The notes under the pieces: generated by a model
Databases searched by the model: none
The model's input: only the letters and a program-made list of their open reading frames with translations
What the model was told of the DNA's origin: nothing
Shown here: piece by piece, positions 51,386 through 59,987 of the stretch
Layout: every line of letters starts with the position of its first letter
How positions within the stretch are numbered: position 1 is the stretch's first letter
Position numbers and translations under genes: made by a program
Source: Bradyrhizobium sp. CCBAU 53351
Lineage (GTDB): Bacteria > Pseudomonadota > Alphaproteobacteria > Rhizobiales > Xanthobacteraceae
Assembly: GCF_015291745.1 (NCBI RefSeq)
Contig: NZ_CP030059.1
Span: 5,545,501-5,609,500 of the forward strand
DNA length: 64,000 nucleotides
Direction of reading: 5' to 3'

Positions 51386-51823
51386 ATGGCTCGCGTCTAC
51401 GTCTCCACCGTCGTCAACGCCCGCAACGACCGCGTCTGGGCGCGGGTGCGCGATTTCAACGGCCTGCCGAACTGGCATCCGGCGATCGCCGAAAGCCGCA
51501 TCGAGGGCGGCGAGCCCTCGGACAAGATCGGGTGTGTGCGCGATTTCCGCCTGCGCAACGGCGACCGCATTCGCGAGAAGCTGCTCGGCCTCTCCGACTA
51601 TGACATGTTCTGCACCTATTCGATCCTGGACTCTCCGATGGGCGTCGAGAACTACGTCGCAACCCTGCGGCTGACGCCGGTCACCGACGGCGACCAGACT
51701 TTCGTGGAATGGACCGCGGAATTTGACTGCGCGCCGGAACGGGAGACGGAGCTCGTGAGCAATATCGGCGGCGGCGTGTTCCAGGGCGGGTTCGACGCAC
51801 TCAAGCGCGTGTTTGGAGGCTAG
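51386..51823 (+). CDS. SRPBCC-family protein, polyketide cyclase/MxaD type (copy 1)
   Basis: This 145-aa START-like domain protein has a hydrophobic ligand cavity fold. It begins MARVYVSTVVNARNDRVWAR and contains RDFNGLPNWHPAIAESRIEG, the common N-terminal block of Polyketide_cyc2 proteins, and ends with a long C-terminal helix (VFQGGFDALKRVF). It follows the flotillin by 9 bp and is followed by a second paralogue. Such proteins bind lipophilic ligands. In CO dehydrogenase operons a START-like protein (CoxG) works with the Mo enzyme at the membrane; a similar role here is speculation. Confidence 0.9.
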   Translation: MARVYVSTVVNARNDRVWARVRDFNGLPNWHPAIAESRIEGGEPSDKIGCVRDFRLRNGDRIREKLLGLSDYDMFCTYSILDSPMGVENYVATLRLTPVTDGDQTFVEWTAEFDCAPERETELVSNIGGGVFQGGFDALKRVFGG

Positions 51824-51825
51824 CC

Positions 51826-52269
51826 GTGCCGCACATCGTCAAGAGCACGATCCTGGATACGCCGACCAACGCGGTGTGGAGCGTGCTGCGCGATTTCAAC
51901 GGGCATGACCGCTGGCATCCGGCGGTCGCGACCTCCTCAATCGAACGCGCGCAATCCTCCGACAAGATCGGTTGCGTCAGGCGATTCAAGCTGAACGACG
52001 GCTCCGAGCTGCGCGAGCAACTGCTGGCGCTGTCGGACCTGGAACAATCCTTCAGCTATTGCCTGCTCGATACGCCGGTCCCGATGTTCAACTACGTCGC
52101 CCATGTCCGCCTGCTGCCGGTCACGGATGGTGACCGCACCTTCTGGCATTGGGAGTCCCGCTTCACCACGAAGCCCGAGGACAAGGACCGCATCACCCAC
52201 ATGGTCGCCGAAGACATCTATCAGGCGGGCTTCGAGGCGATCCGCCGGCATCTGAAGGAGGCCGCATAG
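51826..52269 (+). CDS. SRPBCC-family protein, polyketide cyclase/MxaD type (copy 2)
   Basis: This 147-aa paralogue of the preceding gene starts with GTG 2 bp after its stop. It shares RDFNGHDRWHPAVATSSIE and SSDKIGCVRRFKLNDGSELR with copy 1 (RDFNGLPNWHPAIAESRIE and SDKIGCVRDFRLRNGDRIRE), showing a tandem duplication. The C-terminal helix is VAEDIYQAGFEAIRRHLKEA. The two proteins may form a heterodimer or handle different ligands. The next gene begins on the base after its stop codon. Confidence 0.9.
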   Translation: MPHIVKSTILDTPTNAVWSVLRDFNGHDRWHPAVATSSIERAQSSDKIGCVRRFKLNDGSELREQLLALSDLEQSFSYCLLDTPVPMFNYVAHVRLLPVTDGDRTFWHWESRFTTKPEDKDRITHMVAEDIYQAGFEAIRRHLKEAA

Positions 52270-53088
52270 ATGGCCGTGACAGTGAAGACTTTTACGAGCG
52301 CCAGCGAAGCCGCGGGCGCGCTGTCCTCGGACCGCAGCGCGCGCTATCTCGGCGGAGGCACGCTGGTGATGCGCGCGCTGAACGAGGGCGATGTATCGGT
52401 CTCGACAATCGTCCGCGCGCAGGATCAAGCTCTCACCCGGATCGATGCTTCTGGCCCCCGCATCACGCTCGGTGCCGGCGCCACCTTTGCGCGCCTTCTC
52501 GCCGAACGCGACCTCGCCTTCCTGCACGCCCCCGCCCGCTCGATCGGCGGTCCGGCCGTGCGCAACATGGGCACGATCGGCGGCAATCTGTTTGCGCCCA
52601 GTCCCTATGGCGACTTCACCGTCGCGCTGCTGGCGCTCGATGCGACCGTCGCCGTCGCCGGCGGCTTCGGCGCACGCGATGTCCCGATCGAAGAGTTCTT
52701 GCAGGCGCGCGACCGGCAGAGCGGGACGTTGGTGCTGTCGGTGTCCTGCACTCGGCCGGCCAGCGCCGAAGCCTTCCGCTATCGCAAGATCGCGCGCATC
52801 AAGCCGAAAGGCGGCTCGGTCATCACGCTGGCCGCGCATCTGCCGATCAGCGGCGGCCGGATCGCGGGCGCCCGGATCGCGCTGGGATCGATGGCGCCGA
52901 CCCAGATCCGCGCCCGCGCCGCCGAGCGTGCGCTGGAGGGCCGCTCGCTGGATACGGCGACCATCGCGGCGGCTGCGTCCGCGGCGAGCGAGGTAACATC
53001 GCCATTCGACAACGCGCTCGGCAGCGCCTGGTATCGCCGCGAGATCGTCGGCGTGCATCTGCGGCGCCTGCTGTCGGGACAGGAATAG
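52270..53088 (+). CDS. Molybdenum hydroxylase medium subunit, FAD-binding
   Basis: This 272-aa subunit carries FAD. Motifs are GGGTLVMRALNEG near residue 30, in place of the more common GGQSLxP, and GPAVRNMGTIGGNLFAPSPY near residue 95, the RN-GT-GGN FAD motif. It starts immediately after the SRPBCC stop and is followed 3 bp later by the 2Fe-2S subunit. Identity to the first hydroxylase medium subunit (4819-5679) appears low, so the two systems are not a recent duplication. Confidence 0.93.
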   Translation: MAVTVKTFTSASEAAGALSSDRSARYLGGGTLVMRALNEGDVSVSTIVRAQDQALTRIDASGPRITLGAGATFARLLAERDLAFLHAPARSIGGPAVRNMGTIGGNLFAPSPYGDFTVALLALDATVAVAGGFGARDVPIEEFLQARDRQSGTLVLSVSCTRPASAEAFRYRKIARIKPKGGSVITLAAHLPISGGRIAGARIALGSMAPTQIRARAAERALEGRSLDTATIAAAASAASEVTSPFDNALGSAWYRREIVGVHLRRLLSGQE

Positions 53089-53091
53089 AGC

Positions 53092-53568
53092 ATGGCCAAG
53101 ATCCCCCTGCAATTTCGCCACAACGGCCGCGACGTCGCGATCTTCGTCGACGGCGGCACCAATCTGCTGGTCGCGCTGCGCGAGCTGATCGGCGACATGA
53201 CGCCGAAATTCGGCTGCGGCCAGGGCGGCTGCGGCACGTGCAGCGTGCTGGTCGACGGCGAGCTCCACCTCTCCTGCCTGACGCTCGCCGAGAAGGTCGC
53301 AGGCCGGTCGGTCGAGACGCTCGACGGCATGAAGCAGGGCCCGAACCTGCATCCGCTGCAACGCGCCTTTGCCGACAATTTTGCTGCCCAATGCGGCTAT
53401 TGCACACCGGGGATGCTGATGGCCGCCAAGGCGCTGCTCGACCGCAATCCGTCGCCCAGCCGCGACGAGGTGATCGAGGCCATCTCCGGCAACATCTGCC
53501 GCTGCACCGGCTACGAGCCGATCATCAATGCCATCCTCGCCGCCGCCGGCGGCCGGGTCAGCGCCTGA
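53092..53568 (+). CDS. Molybdenum hydroxylase small subunit, [2Fe-2S] protein
   Basis: This 158-aa electron-transfer subunit has the plant-type cluster motif CGQGGCGTCSVLVDGELHLS with the fourth Cys just after (SC, residues about 42-62) and the second cluster in CGYCTPGMLM and NICRCTGYEPI. All eight cysteines are present. It lies between the FAD subunit and the N-terminal half of the large subunit in the usual order. Confidence 0.95.
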   Translation: MAKIPLQFRHNGRDVAIFVDGGTNLLVALRELIGDMTPKFGCGQGGCGTCSVLVDGELHLSCLTLAEKVAGRSVETLDGMKQGPNLHPLQRAFADNFAAQCGYCTPGMLMAAKALLDRNPSPSRDEVIEAISGNICRCTGYEPIINAILAAAGGRVSA

Positions 53569-53576
53569 GGTCAACC

Positions 53577-55172
53577 ATGCTGGAACTGCGCAAGGACATC
53601 TTCGCCGACGAGCGCGACGACAACCTCAAGGAAATCGGCAAGGGCACCCAGCGTCAGGACATGCTCGGCCATGTCACGGGCACGTCGAGCTACTTCAACG
53701 ACCACAAGCTGCAGGGCATGCTGCACCTGAAGGTCGTGCGCTCGACACAGGCCCACGCACGGCTGCGCCGTATCGACACCACCGAGGCCGAGCGGTCGGC
53801 CGGCGTGCGTCGCATCATCCGCGGCACCGACGTGCCGGTCAATCTCAACACGCTTCTGAGCCTGATCAATTTCGGCAAGGACGACGAGCCGTCATTGGCG
53901 GTCGACAAGGTCCGCTACAAGGGCGAACCGATCCTCGCCATCGTTGCCGACAGCGAGCGTGAGGCGTTCGAGGCCATCGCGAAGGTCAAGGTCGACTATG
54001 AACCGCTGCCGGCCGTGTTCGACGTCGAGGATGCGCTCAAGCCCGGCGCGCCCGTGGTCAACGAGACCTATCCGAAGAACGCCTTTATCTACCACGACGT
54101 CTACGACCACCAGCGCCTGCGCTTCGGCGATGCCGACGCGGCGCTCGCGGGCGCGGACCACGTGCTGGAACAGCGCTACCAGATGTCGCCGATCGAGCAC
54201 GCGCCGACCGAGACCAACGGCGCCATCGCTGCGCCTGACACCAACGGCCGCTACGTCGTCTATACCTCGACGCAGGCGCTGTTCTTCTCGGTCGACACTT
54301 GCGCCAAGATTTTGGACGTGCCGTCCAACACCTTCCACTTCATCGGCGGCACCGTCGGCGGCGGCTTCGGCGGCAAGGTGGACACCCTGACTGAGCCGCT
54401 CGCCATCCTCGGCGCCATGCTGACCGGGCGTCCCGTCCGCTACGTGTTCGGGCGCGAGGAGGAGATGCAATATGGCCCGCCGCGCGGCGCCGAACGCATC
54501 TTCATCAAGGACGGCGTGATGCGCGACGGCCGCATCGTCGCCCGCAAGATCCGGGCCTATTTCGACAGCGGTGCCTATACAAGGCTGTCCAGCTACGCCG
54601 CGGTGAAATGCGCCGCGCATCTGCCGGGCCCCTACACCATCCCGAACGTCTATGGCGACGTCTACTGCGTCTTCACCAACCGCACGCCTGCAACCGCCAT
54701 GCGCGGCTTCGGCGTCACGGCGATGGACTTTGCCATCGAGTGCCAGATGGACAAGCTCGCGAACCTCGTCGGCATGGACCCGATGGAGTTTCGCATCCTC
54801 AACGCCTATCGCGACGGCGACATGAAAGCGCACCGGCGCGAGGCCAAGAACACCGCGCTGATCGAATGCGTCCAGGTCGCGGCCGAAAAGGCCAAATGGC
54901 CGATCCGTGACGAGTTCAGGCGCGCATCCTCGCGCAAGGACGGCGGCGGCAGCCGCGCAGCAATCCCGCCGACGCCGACGGATTCTTCGCGCGCGAGGCC
55001 GACGGCGCCGGTCCAGCAGCGCACCAGCTACGACCGGCTGCCGCCAACCGTCACGCGAGAACCGCCGAGCGATCCGCCCCCGCCGGCGCCGCCGCCTCCC
55101 CCGCCGCGCCCGGCCGCGCCATCGCACGGCGCGACGCGGTTCTCGTCCGTGTTCGGCACCAGGAGACGCTGA
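53577..55172 (+). CDS. Molybdenum hydroxylase large subunit, N-terminal half with proline-rich tail
   Basis: This 531-aa protein equals the first half of a CoxL/XdhB-type subunit. It includes the hammerhead domain (residues about 20-130), the molybdopterin-contact motif GGGFGGKVDT near residue 262 and the active-site loop TPATAMRGFG near residue 373, which resembles xanthine or N-heterocycle dehydrogenases rather than CO dehydrogenase. After the domain ends around residue 440, a tail of about 90 residues rich in Pro, Arg and Ser (SDPPPPAPPPPPPRPAAP) leads to the stop codon. The second half is a separate gene 1 bp later. The tail may connect the halves, bind a partner or reflect an old rearrangement. 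Confidence 0.92.
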   Translation: MLELRKDIFADERDDNLKEIGKGTQRQDMLGHVTGTSSYFNDHKLQGMLHLKVVRSTQAHARLRRIDTTEAERSAGVRRIIRGTDVPVNLNTLLSLINFGKDDEPSLAVDKVRYKGEPILAIVADSEREAFEAIAKVKVDYEPLPAVFDVEDALKPGAPVVNETYPKNAFIYHDVYDHQRLRFGDADAALAGADHVLEQRYQMSPIEHAPTETNGAIAAPDTNGRYVVYTSTQALFFSVDTCAKILDVPSNTFHFIGGTVGGGFGGKVDTLTEPLAILGAMLTGRPVRYVFGREEEMQYGPPRGAERIFIKDGVMRDGRIVARKIRAYFDSGAYTRLSSYAAVKCAAHLPGPYTIPNVYGDVYCVFTNRTPATAMRGFGVTAMDFAIECQMDKLANLVGMDPMEFRILNAYRDGDMKAHRREAKNTALIECVQVAAEKAKWPIRDEFRRASSRKDGGGSRAAIPPTPTDSSRARPTAPVQQRTSYDRLPPTVTREPPSDPPPPAPPPPPPRPAAPSHGATRFSSVFGTRRR

Positions 55173-55173
55173 G

Positions 55174-56196
55174 ATGACCAGGCATCGCGGACGCGGCATG
55201 GCGTCGATCAACTATCCCATCGGCATGAATCTCGGCGGCGATCCGAGCCAGGCGCTGGTGCATTCCAATCCCAGCGGCAAGTTCACGGTGGCGCTGTCGT
55301 CGATCGACCTCGGCCAGGGCATGAAATCGGTGACGCGGCAGATCTGCGCCGAGACGCTCGGCGTGCCCGTCGAGGACGTCTATGTCGACACCGCCGATTC
55401 CGACACCGGCCCGCACTGCATGGGCTCGTTTGCCTCGCGCGGCACCCACCGCGTCGGCAACGCCGTGATGGCCGCCGCCCGCGAGGCGCGCGGCGTGATG
55501 ATGGAGGCAGCGGCCGAGGAGCTGGAGGTCAACGCGGCCGATCTCGAAACCGACGGTCGCGGCAACATCCACGTCAAGGGCGCGCCGCACCGTTCGATCT
55601 CGACCAAGGACGTCGCGATCGCCGCGCAGTTCAAGCAGGGCAAGACGATCTCGGGACGCGGCATCTTTCTCGTTCCGCTCTCCAACGTCGATCCGGAGAC
55701 CGGCGAAATGTCGCCGGCGACCTGTTACGCACATGCCTGCCTCGTCGCCGAGGTCGAGGTCGACGACGAGACCGGCGAGGTCGCGATGGTGCGCATGGAT
55801 TCCGCCTATGAACTCGGCCGCGCGCTCAACCCGCGCCTGGTCGAGCAGCAGCTGGTCGGCGGCGCCTGGATGGGCGTCAGCCACGCGCTCTACGAGACCC
55901 CGGAGCCCTATTATCCCGATCCCGTGCATGGGCCGCGCGACTTCGTCGAATATCTGATGCCCGGCCCCGGCGACATCTGCCCGCATGACATCGCCGTGCT
56001 CGAGCGTCCGGCGCCCGATGGTCCCTTCGGGGCCAAGGGGCCCGGTGAGATGTGCGCCAACCCGGTGCTGCCGGCCGTTGCGAACGCGATCTTCAACGCC
56101 GTCGGCGTCCGCATCGACGACCTCCCGATCACGCCCGAAAAGGTGTTGCGCGCGATCAAGAGCCAGGGCGGCGCGCGGCCGCAGGCGAGACGCTAG
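55174..56196 (+). CDS. Molybdenum hydroxylase large subunit, C-terminal half
   Basis: This 340-aa protein carries the remaining molybdopterin-binding domain. It starts at its own ATG with AGGAG 8 bp upstream. After the short leader MTRHRGRGMASINYPIGMNL come the cofactor motif DLGQGMKSVTRQI near residue 48, GPHCMGSFASRGTHRVGNAV, and the catalytic-glutamate motif GAKGPGEMCANP near residue 286, ending in ITPEKVLRAIKS, as in full-length homologues. With the preceding gene it reconstitutes a complete large subunit. All active-site motifs are intact, so this is a split enzyme, not a decayed one. Confidence 0.92.
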   Translation: MTRHRGRGMASINYPIGMNLGGDPSQALVHSNPSGKFTVALSSIDLGQGMKSVTRQICAETLGVPVEDVYVDTADSDTGPHCMGSFASRGTHRVGNAVMAAAREARGVMMEAAAEELEVNAADLETDGRGNIHVKGAPHRSISTKDVAIAAQFKQGKTISGRGIFLVPLSNVDPETGEMSPATCYAHACLVAEVEVDDETGEVAMVRMDSAYELGRALNPRLVEQQLVGGAWMGVSHALYETPEPYYPDPVHGPRDFVEYLMPGPGDICPHDIAVLERPAPDGPFGAKGPGEMCANPVLPAVANAIFNAVGVRIDDLPITPEKVLRAIKSQGGARPQARR

Positions 56197-56206
56197 AGGA
56201 TCGGCC

Positions 56207-57088
56207 GTGGCGGTTCGCAGCAACATCGTCGGCATCGACAGCCCGGAGGCGCTGGAGAAAGCGCTGCGAGCGGCCTATTACCTCGCCGACGAGGGCCTTG
56301 CGACATCAGCCTATCTAGGCCTCGCCCTCGGCAAGCCGCTGCTGCTGGAAGGCGCGCCGGGCGTCGGCAAGACGGAAGCCGCCAAGGCGATCGCCGCAGT
56401 GCTCGGCCGCCGCCTGATCCGCCTGCAATGCTACGAGGGCATCGACGCCTCTGCCGCGCTCTATGAGTGGAACTATCCGCGCCAGATGCTGGCGATCCGC
56501 CAGGCCGGCGACGAGAGCATCGATATCTATGGCGAGACCTTCCTGATCGAGCGTCCCATGCTGGCCGCGCTGCGCGCGCCCGATTCCACCGTGCTCCTGA
56601 TCGACGAGATCGACCGGGCCGACCAGGAGTTCGAGGCCTTCCTGCTCGAATTCCTCTCCGACTTCCAAATCTCCATTCCGGAGCGCGGCACGGTGCGCGC
56701 GGCCGAACGCCCGGTGGTCGTGCTGACGTCGAACCGGACGCGCGATCTGCACGAAGCGCTGCGCCGCCGCTGCGTCTATCACTGGATCGACTATCCGACC
56801 GCGGAGCGCGAGGCGCGGATCATCATGATGCGCGCCTCCAGCGTCGCCGAGGCCACCGCCCGCGCCGTCGTCGCAGCCGTGGAGAAGCTGCGGCGCGAGC
56901 CCCTCAGCAAGGCGCCCGGCATCGCCGAGGCGGTCGACTGGGCGGAGGCCGCGACGCTCCTCAACAAGGGCGGCGCTCGTTGGCCCGATGCGTTCAAGCG
57001 GTCGATCGGCGTGGCGCTGAAGGACGAGGAGGATCTGCATTTCATTTCGCCGCGGCTCGATGCCATGCTGGCGGAGGCGACCGCATGA
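56207..57088 (+). CDS. MoxR-family AAA+ ATPase (CoxD-like maturation factor)
   Basis: This 293-aa ATPase starts with GTG at 56207. Walker A is EGAPGVGKTEAAKA near residue 45 and Walker B is STVLLIDEIDRADQEFEAFL near residue 127, followed by the sensor-1 region VVVLTSNRTRDL. MoxR ATPases pair with VWA proteins to remodel metalloenzymes; CoxD of Oligotropha is needed to complete the sulfurated active site of CO dehydrogenase. Here it follows the Mo subunits and overlaps the VWA gene by 4 bp, so it very likely matures this hydroxylase. Confidence 0.93.
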   Translation: MAVRSNIVGIDSPEALEKALRAAYYLADEGLATSAYLGLALGKPLLLEGAPGVGKTEAAKAIAAVLGRRLIRLQCYEGIDASAALYEWNYPRQMLAIRQAGDESIDIYGETFLIERPMLAALRAPDSTVLLIDEIDRADQEFEAFLLEFLSDFQISIPERGTVRAAERPVVVLTSNRTRDLHEALRRRCVYHWIDYPTAEREARIIMMRASSVAEATARAVVAAVEKLRREPLSKAPGIAEAVDWAEAATLLNKGGARWPDAFKRSIGVALKDEEDLHFISPRLDAMLAEATA

Positions 57089-58206
57089 GCACCGAACCGC
57101 AGCTGCCGCGCGCCGCCCGCATCTTCGTCGCCTTTGTCCCGCTGCTGCGGGCGAACGGCTTTGCCGTGGCGCCGGAGCAGACCACGACGTTCCTGGCCGC
57201 CGTCGAGCTGCTCGGCCCGCGCACCATCGAGCACGTCAGGCAAGCCGCCCTGGCGACGCTGGCTCCGCCACCCGAGCGCCGCGCGACCTTCGACCGGCTG
57301 TTCGATCTGCATTTCCGCGGCAGCGAGGCCATTGCGCGCGACGACGAGGGGGAGGACGACGAGACGGTCCGGCTTCAGGAAGAGGGCCGCGGCGACGAGG
57401 AGCCGCTGCTGTCCGATGATGCCAGCGAGTCCGGCCTGACTGCAACCCGTACCGAGGCGCTGGTCGAGCGCCGCTTTGGCCCGGCCGCTGGCACAGACGC
57501 CCTGCGCCGCCTGGCGCGGGAGGCGCCACGACGCCTGCCCCGGCGGCGCGGCCATCGCCGCATGCGCGCGCGGCGCGGGCCGTTTGCCGATCTGCGCCGT
57601 ACTTTACGCGACTCTGTCCGCAGCGACGGCGAGATCTTGCGGCTCGGTCACATGAAGCGGCGGCAGCGCCCACGCAAGATGCTGCTGCTGATCGACGTCT
57701 CCGGCTCGATGAAAAGCCGCACCGAGGAGAACATGAAGCTGGCGCATGCGCTGGTGCAGGCGTCGCCCAATGTCGAGGTGTTCACCTTCGGCACGCGGCT
57801 GACGCGCGTCACCCGCCCGTTGCGGCTGAAGCGTCGCGAGCAGGCGATGAACGCCGCCGCGCATCTGGTCAGCGACTGGGACGGCGGCACCCGCATTGGC
57901 GACGCGCTCCAGGCTTTCCTCGCGGTGCCCCGCTTCGGCGGCTATGCCCGCGGCGCCGCTGTCGTGATCGTCTCGGACGGGCTGGAGCGCGGCGAACCCG
58001 ATGCGCTGCGCGATGCGGTCGCAAAGCTGTCGCGGCGGGCCTGGCGCCTGAGCTGGCTGACGCCCCTGGCGACAAGCCCCGGCTTCCGCCCGCAGACCGA
58101 GGCGCTGATCGCCATCGAGCGCTTCGTCGATGACCTCGAAGAGGGCGGTTCGAGCGCGTCGATCGTCGCGCATATTCTGGCGCTGGGACGAAGGAGAGCC
58201 GCGTGA
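57085..58206 (+). CDS. VWA-domain protein (CoxE-like)
   Basis: This 373-aa protein begins MSTEPQLPRAARIFVAFVPL. A central acidic stretch (residues about 84-115, RDDEGEDDETV) and an Arg-rich stretch (RLPRRRGHRRMRARRG) precede a von Willebrand A domain with the complete MIDAS motif LLLIDVSGSMKS near residue 195. CoxE-type proteins act with the CoxD ATPase on the hydroxylase. The ATG overlaps the ATPase stop. A much longer frame upstream is a shadow of the ATPase gene. Confidence 0.92.
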   Translation: MSTEPQLPRAARIFVAFVPLLRANGFAVAPEQTTTFLAAVELLGPRTIEHVRQAALATLAPPPERRATFDRLFDLHFRGSEAIARDDEGEDDETVRLQEEGRGDEEPLLSDDASESGLTATRTEALVERRFGPAAGTDALRRLAREAPRRLPRRRGHRRMRARRGPFADLRRTLRDSVRSDGEILRLGHMKRRQRPRKMLLLIDVSGSMKSRTEENMKLAHALVQASPNVEVFTFGTRLTRVTRPLRLKRREQAMNAAAHLVSDWDGGTRIGDALQAFLAVPRFGGYARGAAVVIVSDGLERGEPDALRDAVAKLSRRAWRLSWLTPLATSPGFRPQTEALIAIERFVDDLEEGGSSASIVAHILALGRRRAA

Positions 58207-59087
58207 CCGATATTGTCGACGGCCATCATCACATCTGGCGGCAGGCCGACCTGCCCTGGCTGATCGGCCCGATGCAACCGCGCATCTTCGGACCTTACGA
58301 GCCGATCCGGCGCGATTATCCGATTGCCGAATATCTCGACGACCTCAAAGGCACCGGCGTCACCCGATCGGTCTATGTCCAGACCAACTGGGCCAACGAC
58401 CGCTTTGAGGACGAGGCCGCCTGGGTGCAACAGACCGCGGACGAACACGGCTGGCCGCACGCGATCGTCGCCTATGCCAATTTTGCCGTGGAGGACGTTC
58501 GCCCGCAGCTCGACCGCCTGAATCGCTACTCGCTGGTGCGCGGCGTGCGCATGCAGCTGCACTGGCACGAGAACCCGCTCTACCGCTTTGCAGCCCGCGC
58601 GGACCTCTGTGCCGATCCGATGATCCAACGCAACGTCGAGCGCCTCGCCGACTATGGCTGGAGTTTCGACCTTCAGGTCTTCACGCCGCAGATGCCGGAC
58701 GCCGCGGCGCTCGCCGAAGCCTGCCCCGGGGTGACCTTCATCCTCCAGCACGCCGGGATGCTCGAAGACCTCTCGCCCGCGGGACGCGCGGCCTGGCGTG
58801 CCGGCATGGCCCGGCTCGCGGCCTGTCCCAACGTGGTCTCCAAGCTTTCCGGGCTCGGCACCTTCATCCATCGCAATGATCCCGCGCACATCGCCGCCGT
58901 GCTCGCAGACACCGTCGCGATCTTCGGCGCCGAGCGCTGCCTGTTCGGCTCCAACTTTCCGATCGAGAAATTGTGGACCAGCTATCGCGATCTCGTTGAG
59001 GCTTTTCGCGCCGCCGCCGCGCCGTTCAGCGCCGAGCAGCAGGACGCCATCTTCAGGACGACCGCAACGCGCGTCTACCGGCTTTGA
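58203..59087 (+). CDS. Amidohydrolase-2 family TIM-barrel hydrolase (COG3618, lactonase-like)
   Basis: This 294-aa hydrolase starts with GTG overlapping the VWA stop. The N-terminal VDGHHHIWRQADLPWL block has the HxH metal site typical of the COG3618 group, which includes L-fuconolactonase and 4-sulfomuconolactone hydrolase. Other blocks are VQTNWANDRFEDEAAWVQ, FILQHAGML with the metal-binding His, and FGSNFPIEKLW with the catalytic Asp position occupied by Asn in GSNFP, as is common in some members. The likely reaction is hydrolysis of a lactone or cyclic intermediate. Confidence 0.9.
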   Translation: MTDIVDGHHHIWRQADLPWLIGPMQPRIFGPYEPIRRDYPIAEYLDDLKGTGVTRSVYVQTNWANDRFEDEAAWVQQTADEHGWPHAIVAYANFAVEDVRPQLDRLNRYSLVRGVRMQLHWHENPLYRFAARADLCADPMIQRNVERLADYGWSFDLQVFTPQMPDAAALAEACPGVTFILQHAGMLEDLSPAGRAAWRAGMARLAACPNVVSKLSGLGTFIHRNDPAHIAAVLADTVAIFGAERCLFGSNFPIEKLWTSYRDLVEAFRAAAAPFSAEQQDAIFRTTATRVYRL

Positions 59088-59118
59088 CAGACAAGAAACA
59101 GATCAGGGAGGGCAACGA

Positions 59119-59967
59119 ATGGCGCTGGAGATCAAGATCCTGGACTACGGCGATATCGAGCTGGAATCGAGCTTTCTGGTGCTCGGCCGCGACTGCGGCC
59201 GCACCCGCCGCGTCCTCACCCTCGGCTTTTTGATCCTTGGCGGGAAATATCCCGTCGTGGTCGACACCGGCTACCGCTCCAACCAGATCATGGAGACGCT
59301 GGGCATGCGCGGGCTGCAGTACCACGAGAACATGATCGAGAACCAGCTCGCGCGCCACGGCGTGCGCATGGGCGACGTCCGCTTCGTCTGCCATACCCAT
59401 CTGCACATCGACCATGCCGGCAAGGACGATCTGTTTCCGATGAACACGACCGTGGTGCTCAACCGCAAGGAGCTCGAATATTCGGTGTCCGGCCTGATGC
59501 ATCCGCAATATCCGGCGCCCGACATCAAGCATTTGATCGATCGGCTGCACACCAAGAGCGCGCTGCGCTTCCTCGACCTCGAGATCACCGGCCCGATCGA
59601 GCTGATGCCCGGCGTCTATTGCGACGCCGCCAACGCGCATACGGAGGGCTCGATGAACGTCATCGTCGAGACCGCCGATGGCATCGCCACCATCTGCGGC
59701 GACGTGATCTACGACTTCAATGACCAGATCGTGACGCCGTTCAACGAGATCCACGATTGGGAGCCGCGCACGACGGGCAATCACGGCACCAGCAAGCGTG
59801 CGGAGAAGGCCTCGATCAAGAAGCTGCTGAGCAATTCGCGCTATCTGCTGCCGGTGCACGACCGTCCCGCCAAGATCGAAGGCGGCAACGTCGTCGGACG
59901 CCTGCACGACCAGGTCCCCGGCCCGATCGTGCAATCGCTGCCGGCACGCAACTGGTTCCCGGCGTAA
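59119..59967 (+). CDS. Metallo-beta-lactamase-fold hydrolase, N-acyl homoserine lactonase family
   Basis: This 282-aa enzyme has the binuclear zinc motif CHTHLHIDHAGKDDLF near residue 93, followed by NAHTEGSMNV, ICGDVIYDF and LLPVHDRPAK for the remaining ligands, and YPVVVDTGYRSNQ early in the fold. This is the AttM/BlcC/AhlD lactonase branch. GGGAGGG lies 8 bp before the ATG. In a catabolic operon it is more likely to open a lactone intermediate than to quench quorum signals, as is known for BlcC acting on gamma-butyrolactone. Confidence 0.92.
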   Translation: MALEIKILDYGDIELESSFLVLGRDCGRTRRVLTLGFLILGGKYPVVVDTGYRSNQIMETLGMRGLQYHENMIENQLARHGVRMGDVRFVCHTHLHIDHAGKDDLFPMNTTVVLNRKELEYSVSGLMHPQYPAPDIKHLIDRLHTKSALRFLDLEITGPIELMPGVYCDAANAHTEGSMNVIVETADGIATICGDVIYDFNDQIVTPFNEIHDWEPRTTGNHGTSKRAEKASIKKLLSNSRYLLPVHDRPAKIEGGNVVGRLHDQVPGPIVQSLPARNWFPA

Positions 59968-59987
59968 CGCGACTCGAGGATCGACCG

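Noticed and set aside
54900..55180. Frameshift or pseudogene explanation for the split Mo subunit
   Set aside because: Both halves keep their active-site motifs, the second has its own ATG and AGGAG, and the Pro-rich tail is a long open frame, not random decay. Comparison with relatives would still be decisive.
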